Positions 10,981-20,928 of a stretch of 64,000 nt of DNA are shown one piece after another. Numbering within the stretch: position 1 is the first letter of the stretch; each line of letters begins with the position of its first letter. Position numbers and translations under genes: made by a program. Source of the stretch: Nymphaea colorata (Eukaryota; Streptophyta; Magnoliopsida; Nymphaeales; Nymphaeaceae); NCBI RefSeq assembly GCF_008831285.2, contig NC_045140.1:10906505-10970504 (forward strand). Direction: 5' to 3'. Under the pieces are notes generated by a model. The model was given only the letters and a program-made list of their open reading frames with translations. It made no database searches and had not been told where the DNA came from.

Positions 10981-13072
10981 AAAGAACAAACATATTACGT
11001 TTTAATTAGAACACATATTTCAAAAACACAATATTTTTGTTCTAAAAAACATGGTGTACGTAATTATGCCCAACACATGATTATACGATATACAAGCAAC
11101 ACTCACTACCAAGACCGTGTTTTCTAAAGCAAGAATACAGTATTCCTATTATATGTGTATGATCTCAGTTATCTTCATAACAGCACCTAACTAGTCATAG
11201 GCCTTCCAAGGCCGGAGTACTAATTGTGAGGTCATTCAATTTTAGTCCATCCAATTTTAATTTTAGAAATGACATTATTAGAAGGGCGGTACAGTCGGTC
11301 CCCCAGCATTTATGGTTCGGTCGAACCCTAGTGCCCGTTTGCCTTTAAATTGGTGAATTCAATAAGAAACTTGCGTCGGCATGTGCAGGCAATCCAATAT
11401 AAATCTCTTATCACCCTAATGATTTAAAAAAAAAAAATGATTTCAATAAGCAAGGATCAGAATACTTATAGGTCTTGTATTGACAAGAGAAAGCGAATGG
11501 TGATCAACGATGTAAAATCAACTTAGCTAGGGGTGGAAGCGAGATTTTTCTTACTCGGAGTCCCAAATGTGATAAATGTCATGTTTCATAAGACCATCTA
11601 CATTTGTCAAAATGTTAATAAGGTCAAACTAGAATTTTGGAAAAGTTTAGGCGTAAAATGTTATTTTTCTAATTTTGGGTTTAATTAGCCATCTCTTCGG
11701 AAACTCAACCAATGGGGCACTTCAACTAATAAGTATCACCCGCAGGCGCACTTGTGGGCAGTTGCCTATACAGTTCCAGAAAATTTACTTATTTGCATTT
11801 TGAGTGTTTATAACCATTTCTTTATTTGTATATTAGTGTCTCTTATTCATTTGTTTATTTACATATTTCTGCAATTCAATCATTTTACTAGGTACTTTAA
11901 AGGTTTAAGAAGTGCTCCTCAGCCAAGAATTCCACGGGCATTAGCACATGCATAGGCCTATATACTTTTCCCCGGACGACCCAATATCTGGGTTGTTCTC
12001 ACATTACCTGGTGTGATAACTCCTAATCCAAATTTCCTTCCAATGAATTTAGTCCTTTCACTACATAAAAAAATTTTGTGAGACACTAATATGTAATAAA
12101 CCCATTTTTGCAAGCCTATGTGAGCAACTGCGGACATGAGCCTACATGTGACTCGGCTATTGCAAATTAGGAACTTCATCTCATTACTTGTTGCAATTCC
12201 TTTATTATCAAATACAACTCAGACTGATATATAAGTTTTTTAGTTATCTTATGTTTTCTATGTATTTGTTTTCAGCTTCCTTAGGAGGCGCTCGGTGATT
12301 GTAAAAATGTTGTGTTGACAAGAATATTAGGATAAATTCGTGGAAGGGTATGTTCCGAAGAATTGAATGTTTTTATTACCAAATGCTCTCTTATAGGAAA
12401 CATCAATTCCTCTTGTTTGTTGCAATGACAACAATAACATATTGTTACTGTCCCTAAATCTATCTCAAAAATGTAGAGCAGATTTACAAAAGACTTGTTA
12501 TGATGGCGTTTCATAAATTCATCTTATTTTCTAGGGCAGGTTTATAGGATAGTAACAACGCATTACTATTACCAAACAACCCTTCCTATTCTTGATAAAG
12601 TTGATTGCTCTCACACCTGACAAAGAAATTGCCAACTTTATTAGGGAGCTTAGTTTCGTTACGTAAGCCCCCGGAACGCCAGCCCAACCGCACAAGTGAT
12701 TGACATTTGTAACACACACGGACATAATTAATGTTTCTTATTCCGCAATGTAACCATATGAAAGGATATGCAAAAAATATGATAGTATAAAGAAAAACAT
12801 GAAAAATCAATTTCTAAGTCGCATTTATGACCCAAGAAAAGTGAGACCTTTAATTCAAAAAGCGTGATAACAATTATTACTTTTTTTTCATTTTCAGAAA
12901 TTTCAACATTTTGTGTTCAACTCTATGCCCAAATTTATAAATTATGACTCTCTCTTTATTTTGTCAGCTCTCCCTCTCTATGTATATGCACACAAAATGA
13001 CGTTTCTGCCCTCAGAATGGAAGACTTCAATAGGTTTTGGAATTTAAACTACGTAGTGCCATAAATGTCGCC
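10981..13072. other. Spacer without recognisable gene
   Basis: No domain, element boundary or RNA gene could be supported. Short open frames at 11958-12179, 12281-12514 and 12531-12810 have no recognisable content. A sequence ending TTACCAAACAACCC near 12586 resembles a MITE end but lacks a convincing partner. Confidence 0.5.
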
Positions 13073-13728
13073 ATAGTGGGCAAACCCGGTGATCCGACTC
13101 GGGAATCGCCCGAGTCAGATCTGGATGATTCACTTATCGGTCAAGGGTTAGGACCCAAGCGATTCACACTAAAACTCGGCCAAGACTCAGTTAAGTCAGC
13201 CAAGAATCGGATGACTCGGTATGACTTGGCCAATACTTGGCTGACTCGGCTAAGTCAGATACAATTTAAGTTTTGGTGATATAAAACTAAATTAATGATA
13301 AAAAAGAAATAATGAGGGTGGATCATTTGTTGGGGGGTTTTTGCTTCTTCGGCAATCCCCAAGCCCAAAACCTCAAAACCAATCTCATCCTTGATATCAG
13401 TTTCTCTTTCTTTTGGATGACCTGAAGATGATCGGTCGAGACATCAGTGACCTTCCAACACTAGAGAAAACACACTTCTTTTTTTTAGATTTTAATGATT
13501 TTACCAAGTCTTTAAGCATTGAATAGTTAATTAGATTGTTTGAAAGAAAATTAGGGAAAAAGTGAGCTAGTTTTTTAAGTTAGAAAGAAAGAGAGAGCTA
13601 AAAGTGTGGTCATTTCAGTTGCATGTGGACAGTCCGATCTTAATACTTGACCCGGCCAAGTCACCGAGTCAACCTGCTGAGCCGGTTGGCTGTCGATCCA
13701 AGTCTAATTCTTGAGTTTGCCAACAATG
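13073..13728. mobile_element. Decayed hAT-like non-autonomous transposon
   Basis: The left end reads CATAGTGGGCAAACCC and the right end, reverse-complemented, reads CATTGTTGGCAAACTC. Both resemble the CAGTGTTGGCAAA terminus of many plant hAT elements. The similarity continues inward for about 30 bases with mostly C/T and A/G differences, as expected from decay of methylated DNA. Subterminal regions are full of ACTCGG / GAGTC motifs (13085-13260, 13640-13710), another hAT habit. An 8-bp target duplication could not be confirmed because a gypsy element is inserted four bases beyond the right end. No transposase is present. Confidence 0.6.
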
Positions 13729-13732
13729 AATA
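13728..13732. other. Target-site duplication, left side of gypsy A (GAATA)
   Basis: The five bases before the LTR terminus TGTTAGG are GAATA. The matching five bases after the other LTR (26423-26427) are GAATC, four of five identical, consistent with a 5-bp gypsy target duplication plus one later substitution. Confidence 0.65.
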
Positions 13733-16700
13733 TGTTAGGTCCACTCCCGTTAGGGCTAGAGAATCCTAACCAAGAGCGACCTAAATTCCCAGGTCACTTG
13801 AGTACTTCCAAAAAACCAAAAATCCTAAGACAAATTATACAAATGATTCTACCCGGCCGGACAAACGCCGGTGCAAAAAATCCTTAGGACAGGAATTACA
13901 GGTGTGGAAAACCCTTGTTCCCAAATCCTAGCTACGGGCAGACCTACTACAAAAGACTACAAAGGGTGACACGGCTTTACAAACGCGAGTGATACAGAAA
14001 TTCTCACAACTCACTCACAAGCAAATCATACATCCATGCACACCACGCTGACGGACAAACCACGCCCAACAGTAAGCAAATGGGTGGTCTACTCCTTGTG
14101 ATCGTGTCTCGGGCAAGATGGCCCTCGAGGTACCACAGCGAGGAGTTAGGCCGAAGCCTTGGGCTAAAACAACAAAGCAAGTAAACTAGATGAAATCCTA
14201 AAACAGAAGCAAATGGCACCCTCCCCGGATCTACAAGTGAGTCTAGAGGGTTACCGGCCAAGGGCTAGCGTTGGCTGAGCCGAAGTGGCCATGGGGTGAA
14301 GTCCGATCCCCGGGCAATGCAGCAACGGGCCGGCGTGAAGCGCGCGGCCTGGACAGCCTCCTGCTGTCGGACGGGATTGGCAGAACACGGGCCGGAAGCA
14401 GCCAAGAGAGAGGCAACCTGCTGTCGGGCGCGGACCTGCGGACGGGCGGTCGAGAGGAAGGCGACCTGCTGTCGCCTTAAGCGCCGAGAAGACTGCGCAG
14501 GGGCGTCGCCGGAGACGCTGCCTGGATGCCGCCTGCGGACGGAAGATGGGTCGGCGAGGGATTGCCGACCAGGGCAGCCACCTGCTGCCGGGAGCCGAGA
14601 AGAGAGGGCGACCGCCTGTCGCCGCTAGGTTGGACGAGAAGCCGCGGACAAGACGAGGGGGGCGAAAGCCGAGTGCGGCAGTGCCGACCTGCCTATTCTC
14701 CGAGTGGCTCGGCCACGGGCATCGGTTAGGATCCGACGGTGGAGGAGCGCGGCCGAGGTGGTGGCCGAGGGTCACTAGCGAAGCGCTAACTTCGCCGGCT
14801 GAACCTGGTCCCTAGCTATGGCTGGGGTAGGCTTGGACTGGCAGGGCTCAAAGGGTAGGCCAGTCGGGTTGAGATACCTCGGGCGGGGGTAGGCCAAGAG
14901 TCAAGAGGGCTTAGGTTCGGAAGAGAGGTTAACCTAACTAGAAAGGTGGTCTGGTCGGAGGAAGGGCTGAGTGATAGGTGGTGAGGTTAAGGCAAGGCTC
15001 GGTCGGGAAATTGTAAGAGACCGAGAGGGGCTTGCTTGGTCAAGGGGTTGAGCTCGGGTGAGGTAAGTCAGCTGAGTCACTCAAGCTAAGCTCGAGTCAA
15101 CTAAGTCGGTCCTAGCTGGGCTCGGGTTGACCGAGATCCTAATGAGCAAGAGGGAGCTAAGACAAGTAGGCTTAGGTCAAAGCGAAGTGAGAGTTAACTA
15201 GGTGAGATGGGTTCGGTCAAGGTCAAACTGGGTTAGGGTCAGGTAGGGCTGGTCGGGTTAGTGGAGAAGGTCTGGATTCTTGCCACGTGGCAAGATCTAA
15301 GGACCAGACTGAGCTCGCTAGAGAAGTTCCTAGCGACAAGGCAAGAACGAGTCCACTTTCCTAAATCAAAGGGGAGTGGGCTTGAGGACTAGAGTGCGAG
15401 AGAGAAGGAAGTGAAGAGACGTGGCTGGGGTGGTCTCGCGACTAGGGAGATGGGGACACGTGGAGGGATTAAGGGCTAGGATAGTCCGCGGTTAGAGGTA
15501 ATGGAGAGGTGGTCTAGGCCAAGTGCGAGTCCTAAGGGAATTGCGCTAAAAGTTAGGAAAAGGGGCTCGCGAGTGGGGGAGGTGGCGCGCCAATTGGGGA
15601 AAGGGCAGGGTGAGGTGGCAAGCTGCGAGGGACAGATGGAAAAGGTGTTGGGCGAGCTGGAGAAGGGCCTGGTCGTGAGCAGAGAGATGCTGCCACGTGG
15701 CCAGATGAACGGCTGAGGTTGCGTGCGACAAGGTTGAAGACTTAGACAACAAGAGAGGGGGGGGGCGAGGTGGCGTCAAGGGTCCTAAAGTTAAGGGGAT
15801 GTGGCTCTAACTAGTTTTCGGGTGTGGGACACGTTGGGCCAGTTGGGACTCGAGCTGGAGAGGGTGGTGGGATGGTTGACACGTGGACAAAGCGACGGTG
15901 AGGATTGGACTTACCTGGTCCGAGTCGATCTCCAAGTGGGCTCACACCGAGTAGGGGAAACCGGTATGGTTTGAGTGATCTCTCGCCGAAGACCAATTCG
16001 CCCTTTCCAACTTCACGTGGGCTTCAACATGCACGAGGGCAGTACTGTCCTAAGACGCCAGAGTCTTGGGAAGATGCCGGAAAATGCAGACTTGGCCGGA
16101 ATTGCAGATTTATCCGGCGGGGAAGCAAACTCACAATTCAGCTGTCGGAATTGGCCCGAATTTGGGTATTCCGTGGTCGAGAAGAAGGTACCAACCTTGC
16201 TGAAATGCTGTTCTGAGGGGGAAGAAGCTGTGGACGAGGGAGGGATGGCCGCCGGTTGGAGGAAATCCGCCGCAAGCCTTCAATGCTTGAGTATTCACCG
16301 GAATATCTCCGATGCCCGAAGCCTTCAATGGAGGAAGAAGCGTCACAGGCCAAGGGGACGCGAGGGGATGAGAGGCACCACACTTGCACACGAAGGGAAG
16401 TCGGTGATTAACTTAGAAGATGAAGAACTCGCCTCTAGATCGAGGGAGAGAGAGACAACCTCACGCGGAGGAGAGAGATTGCAAACTTGCAAATGATTTC
16501 TTTACTTCAATTTTTTTTACAATCCACTAGATCCAAAACAATATATACAAATCCTAAATGATCCATCCACAATCCGGATTAGATCTCTACCCAAAAACCC
16601 ATTTACAAATGCGCCAAGCACAAACCCGCTAGGCTAGGTCCTTATTTCAAAACCCGCTGTAAACAACCTACTTACTAAGTTAAAATACTTAAAAGCAAAC

Positions 16701-17159
16701 TCGGGCCTAGTGCCCAACGCATGAATAAAAGGTTCAAACCCCTGAGCCTTTCGAGCCCAGGGTGGGGACCTCGTGAGGGGACCCGCCCTCACTTCGGTTT
16801 GCTGGATGCAAGGGCTCGGTCAGGTTTGACCGAGCCATTTGCCTAAGACTTTGGTCTTTGGCTAGCCTCAAGGAACTTGTAAACCGGACTCACTTGGGTT
16901 AGACTCTACTAGCTCGGTGAGACCTACACTAGAACCAAAGACACCCTGAGACTTACCCTGTTCAAGCACCGTTTGTGACCCAGCTGCGCCTCCCGCTCCT
17001 CCCACTGCAACTGACGTTGGTGCAGAATCTTCTTCCTTGGGACTAACTTTCGTAAGCTGTAGAGAACGAGCCCATAGCTCTGACGCTTTCCTCTTCCGCC
17101 GACTGGGTTCGGTCTGCTCTGCCTCTACATGATCGGGACCTAGAGACTGGTCTGTAACA
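13733..17159 (-). repeat. 3' LTR of gypsy A (3,427 bp)
   Basis: Colinear with 22626-26422 apart from a 381-bp segment missing here (junction at CCGT, 16171-16174) and about 11 extra bases near 14647. By eye the copies differ at a few percent of positions. Internal zones, plus strand: a GC-rich block 14270-14800 with recurring CCTGCTGTCGG-type motifs, a G-rich block 14820-15280, a cluster of CACGTG motifs 15279-16019, and an AT-richer 16500-16720. The last 292 bases (16868-17159) also encode the end of pol. Open frames in the GC-rich block are not conserved in the other LTR and are not genes. Confidence 0.93.
15279..16019. promoter_or_regulatory. Cluster of five G-box (CACGTG) motifs in the LTR
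   Basis: CACGTG occurs at 15284-15289 (inside the 16-bp palindrome CTTGCCACGTGGCAAG, 15279-15294), 15457-15462, 15694-15699, 15880-15885 and 16014-16019. G-boxes bind plant bZIP and bHLH factors and are the core of ABA-response elements. In the right LTR three of the five remain. A regulatory role is inferred. Confidence 0.55.
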
Positions 17160-17345
17160 GATTCCCCCTCCCTACCTTGCGCTTGTCCTCGAGCGCTGGA
17201 AGAGGGGAAACGATGAACGATCGTCCCGAATTCTTCCCAAGAAGTACCCCTGTCGGGTCCTTCCCATTCCACGAGCACCTCATGCCTGGTTCTTCCCTGC
17301 CGTTGAACATACATGTGCTTGAGAATACGGTAGGGAGTTGGCAAA
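16868..17345 (-). pseudogene. Gypsy A chromodomain and C-terminal tail of pol, partly inside the 3' LTR
   Basis: The frame from 17344 leftward reads PTPYRIL, then HEVLVEWEG, TSWEEF and IVHRFP, a chromodomain like those that steer chromovirus integration to marked chromatin. It is out of frame with the preceding integrase: a base gain or loss at about 17345 separates them, so the integrase frame ends instead in an unrelated tail with a stop at 17140. After the chromodomain comes a tail of about 97 residues, rich in charged residues (for example RRKRK), encoded entirely by the 3' LTR and ending in TGA at 16868-16870. Confidence 0.85.
17160..17176 (-). other. Polypurine tract of gypsy A
   Basis: On the minus strand GGTAGGGAGGGGGAATC lies directly before the LTR start TGTTACAG. 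This is the expected plus-strand primer for reverse transcription, and it also codes for pol residues just upstream of the LTR-encoded tail. Confidence 0.9.
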
Positions 17346-18960
17346 CTATCTCAATCAAAGTGGGTACATCACCCTGGTGAGGCTTAAGCCTGGTGACATG
17401 AAAGACTTGATGTACCAACGCTGTCTTAGGGAGGCCAAGCCTGTATGCGGCTTTCCCTACCTTCTGAATCACCGGATAGGGTCCATAGTAACGAGGTAGC
17501 AACTTCAAATAGGACTGACCCATCAAGGATTTTTGCTTAAGAGGCAACCTCTTAAGCCACACATAGTCGCCCACCTCAAACTCCTGGTCCTTCCTGCCCT
17601 TATCATATACCTGCTTCATGCGATTTTGTGCCTTGACGATGTTCTGCTTGAGAGATTCCAAAACCTCTTCTCTTGTGCGCAATTCACAGTCTACTGCATC
17701 ATCTTCTGCAGTGCCTCCTTCATACCTTGGTATTGCTGGAGGAGGAAAGCCATAAACACCTTCGTAAGGGGTTATGCCAGTAGACGAGTGAAGACTCGTA
17801 TTATACGACCATTCTGCCCAAGGCAGATACTTTACCCAAGTAGATGGTCGTTCACCTGCGAAGCACCGTAGATAGGTCTCCAAAGACCGGTTGACAATTT
17901 CGCTTTGCCCATCCGTTTGTGGGTGGTGGGCGGTACTGAAGTTTAACGTTGTACCCATGTTCTTCATGTATTCCTGCCAGCATGCACTCAGGAAGATGGA
18001 GTCCCGGTCACAAATGACGGACTGTGGCATTCCATGCAGTTTTCCAATATACTCCTGGTAGACGTTAGCCACAAGTGGCCCTTGATACAATCTCGGCAAG
18101 GGGGCAAAGTGACTATACTTCGTGAGCCGATCCACGACAACTAACACTGCCTCATTTCCTTCCGAACGGGGCATGGCGTCGATGAAGTCCATCGTGACAT
18201 CAGTCCACGGTTTGGTTGGTATCGGCAGAGGGTTCAAATGACCCGGAGGCTTGATGGCCTCGTACTTTTCCCTCTGACAGACTACACATTTCTTCACATA
18301 GTCTTGAACTCCTGCCTTAATTCCTCGCCACCAGAATTGGGCTTTAATCTGTGCTAGGGTCTTAGCGACCCCTTCATGACCCGCCGCAGGGGTATCATGA
18401 AAATGTTGCAGGAGTTCCTGCTTAAGCCCAGAGCTAGGAGGGACTACAGCCTTGTCCTTCCTATACAGAAGATTCCATTTGACTGAATACAAAGGAATGG
18501 ATCCGGGGTTCTGCTGAACCGAAGTCTTGATTAGCCTAAGGGACTGATCATCCTGCTGGTCACGGGCTAATCGATTCCAAATGTCCGTTTCCACTACAGA
18601 CAAAGTCATCAACTGTTCAGTCAAGCGGGAAAGAGAATCTACCGCTTTGTTCTCAGGACCTTTCTTGTACTCTATTTCGAAGTCATACCCCAAGAGCTTC
18701 GCTAGCCATCTTTGTTGAGTGGGGGTAGACACACGCTTTTTCAACATGTACTTCAGGCTGTTCTGGTCGATCCTGACGATAAACTTGCGTCCAATCAAGT
18801 AAGGACGCCACTTTTCCACCGCGATGACGATAGCAAGTAATTCCTTCTCATATGTAGAGAGGGGTTTGGCCCGGCTAGTCAAGGCCTTTGACATATACGC
18901 GATGGGATGACCATCTTGTCCTAGCACAGCTCCAACGCCGACTTCACGCGCATATGTCTC
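17346..18960 (-). pseudogene. Gypsy A RNase H and integrase
   Basis: The open stretch 18927-17140 starts within RNase H (VLGQDGHPIAYMSKAL, STYEKELLAIV, DQNSLKYML) and continues into integrase. The zinc-binding HHCC set is visible (HFHDTPAAGH ... CVVCQ), and the catalytic D, D and E lie in TMDFID, VICDRDSIF and DGQSEIVNR, all intact. The conserved GVYG.PPP block and an N-terminal-to-chromodomain linker (VFHVTRLKPHQGD) follow. At the very start of RNase H, the usual ETDAS block reads ETYAR, so the first catalytic Asp is replaced by Tyr. A short segment expected just before it seems deleted. A frameshift at about 17345 cuts off the chromodomain. Confidence 0.9.
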
Positions 18961-19103
18961 AATGGTGAAAGTTTGGCGGTCATCAGAGCTGCCTTAAGCT
19001 TCTCAAAGGCAACTCTCGACTTCTCAGTCCAAGAGAAGGCTCCTTTCTTTAACATCTGTGTAAGAGGCTGAGCGATAATGTCGTACCCTTGGATGAATCT
19101 CCT

Positions 19104-20520
19104 TTAATACCCAGTTAATCCAAGAAAACCTCTTAGACTTTTGAGGTCCTTAGGTAGAGGCCACTTTTCCATGGCGTGCAACTTTTCGGGGTGTGCCCGA
19201 ACCCCTTCTCGTGACACAATGTGTCCGAGATATCCAATGGAAGATTGTCCAAAACTACATTTGGACATCTTCGCAAAAAGTTGGTGCTCCTGAAGGATGC
19301 CTAGCGTTATTTCCAAATGTCTCCGATGTTGCTCTTCGTCCTTACTGTAGATAAGTATATCATCGAAAAATACAAGGATGAAGTCTCTCAAATGAGCTCT
19401 GAACACATCGTTCATACACCGCTGGAAAGTAGCCGGTGCATTGGTCAAACCGAAAGGCATTACTAGGAATTCATAATGCCCATCGTGTGTTCTGAAAGCT
19501 GTCTTCAATACATCTTCATCGAACATTCAGGCAGAGGCCACTTTTCCATGGCGTGCAACTTTTCGGGGTCTGCCCGAACCCCTTCTCGTGACACAATGTG
19601 TCCGAGATATCCAATGGAAGATTGTCCAAAAGTACATTTGGACATCTTCGTAAAAAGTTGGTGCTCCTGAAGGATGCCTAGCGTTATTTCCAAATGTCTC
19701 TGGTGTTGCTCTTCGTCCTTACTGTAGATAAGTATATCATCGAAAAATACAAGGATGAAGTCTCTCAAATGAGCTCTGAACACATCGTTCATACACCGCT
19801 GGAAAGTAGCCGGTGCATTGGGCAAACCGAAAGGCATTACTAGGAATTCATAATGCCCATCGTGTGTTCTGAAAGCTGTCTTCAATACATCTTCATCGAA
19901 CATTCTAATCTGATGGTAATCGGCTCTGAGATCAATCTTTGAAAACATGGTGGCGCCGGCCAACTCATCCAACAGTTCATCAATGACTGGTATGGGGTGC
20001 CGATCCTTAACGGTCACCTCGTTTAACGCCCTGTAATCTATGCAGAATCGCCAGGTGTTATCCTTCTTCTTCACTAAGAGAACGGGCGAAGAAAAAGGAC
20101 TGCAACTTGGCCGAATAATACCACTTTCCAACATTTTTTTTACAAGGCGTTCGATCTCCGCCTTATGGCTGTGCCCATACCTATACGGCCTGACATTTAC
20201 AGGCTCTGCACCTTGTGCAAGGACGATGCGATGATCATATGCCCGTTTTGGCGATAGGCCTTTGGGCTCATCAAAAACTTCTGGAAATTGGTCTAGGACC
20301 AATTGAATTACTGGTGGAACTGGTTCTTCCACCTTCTCTTCAGATATTGGTACATCCGTATCCAATGTAAGTACCCAACAGGCGGGTTGCTCATGCTGGA
20401 TGGACCGCAATGCAGCTTTGGGACGCGTGGAGCTAGCAAGTCTCTGAAGTGTGATCGATTCTTCTTCTCCGTCTGGGATAAATGTCATAGCAAAGTTCTT
20501 AACATCCCAACGAATATCCT
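19104..20520 (-). pseudogene. Gypsy A reverse transcriptase with internal tandem duplication
   Basis: The frame 20488-19505 contains the linker from protease, then [66 protein letters not shown] and the catalytic FFDD (about 19725-19753). It then runs into a second copy of the same 377-bp stretch and terminates. The second copy (frame 19526-19104) again carries MPFGLTNAPATFQ and FFDD (about 19348-19376), then SLRGFLGLTGY followed by TAA where a second Tyr is normal. As 377 is not a multiple of three, no single protein can span both copies. A TGA at 20522-20524 separates this gene from protease in the same frame. Confidence 0.92.
19152..19905. repeat. 377-bp direct tandem duplication within RT
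   Basis: 19152-19528 and 19529-19905 are near-identical head-to-tail copies (examples: GAGGCCACTTTTCCATGG at 19158 and 19535; end GAACATTC at 19521-19528 and 19898-19905). A few substitutions separate them, so the event is younger than most decay of the element or is kept similar by conversion. Confidence 0.95.
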
Positions 20521-20521
20521 T

Positions 20522-20890
20522 TCAAGTTAGGAACCAAGGCATTCCTAGAATCAAGTCAACTTCGTCCAAGGGGATGACTAAGCAATTCACTTTGAAATTC
20601 TTCTTCTTGATGCTGACGTCTATGCCTTTTCCTTCCTGCATGCACTTGAGCCTATGACCCCCTCCCACGATTATAGTTTGTGGGCTGCTCTCATTGAGAG
20701 TGACCTTGCACTTCTCAGCAGCTTCTTCGGTGAGGAAATTGTTGGTTGCTCCGCTGTCGAGCAGAATCAAGACTTTCTGGCCATTGATGCGGCCAAAGAC
20801 TCGCATGGCGTTAGCCTTATCGGGATCCTGGATAGAATGAAGAGATTCGACCTCTTCTGATTTTTTTTCTCTGGTCGAGGTCTCTCCCTT
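20522..20890 (-). pseudogene. Gypsy A aspartic protease
   Basis: The protease cuts the element polyprotein. The stretch 20806-20522 has FGRINGQKVLILLDSGATNNFL, with the catalytic DSGAT, a second conserved block around CLVIPLDEVDLILGMPWFL, and about 95 residues, a normal retropepsin size. Upstream the same frame reads VESLHSIQDPDKANAM, the expected link from gag, but it is out of frame with the gag/zinc-knuckle frame: a shift lies at about 20880-20930. The frame ends in TGA at 20522-20524, after which coding resumes in the same frame, so this is a point nonsense change, not a natural end. Confidence 0.88.
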
Positions 20891-20928
20891 ATGTGGTTCA
20901 TCCGACTCAACTTTCTTTCCTTTCCTTT

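Noticed and set aside
12285-12590. Possible MITE with right end TTACCAAACAACCC
   Set aside because: The left partner pairs poorly and no target duplication was found.
14251-14775. 174-residue open frame on the minus strand within the left LTR
   Set aside because: GC-rich low-stop sequence; the equivalent in the right LTR is interrupted and no domain is visible.
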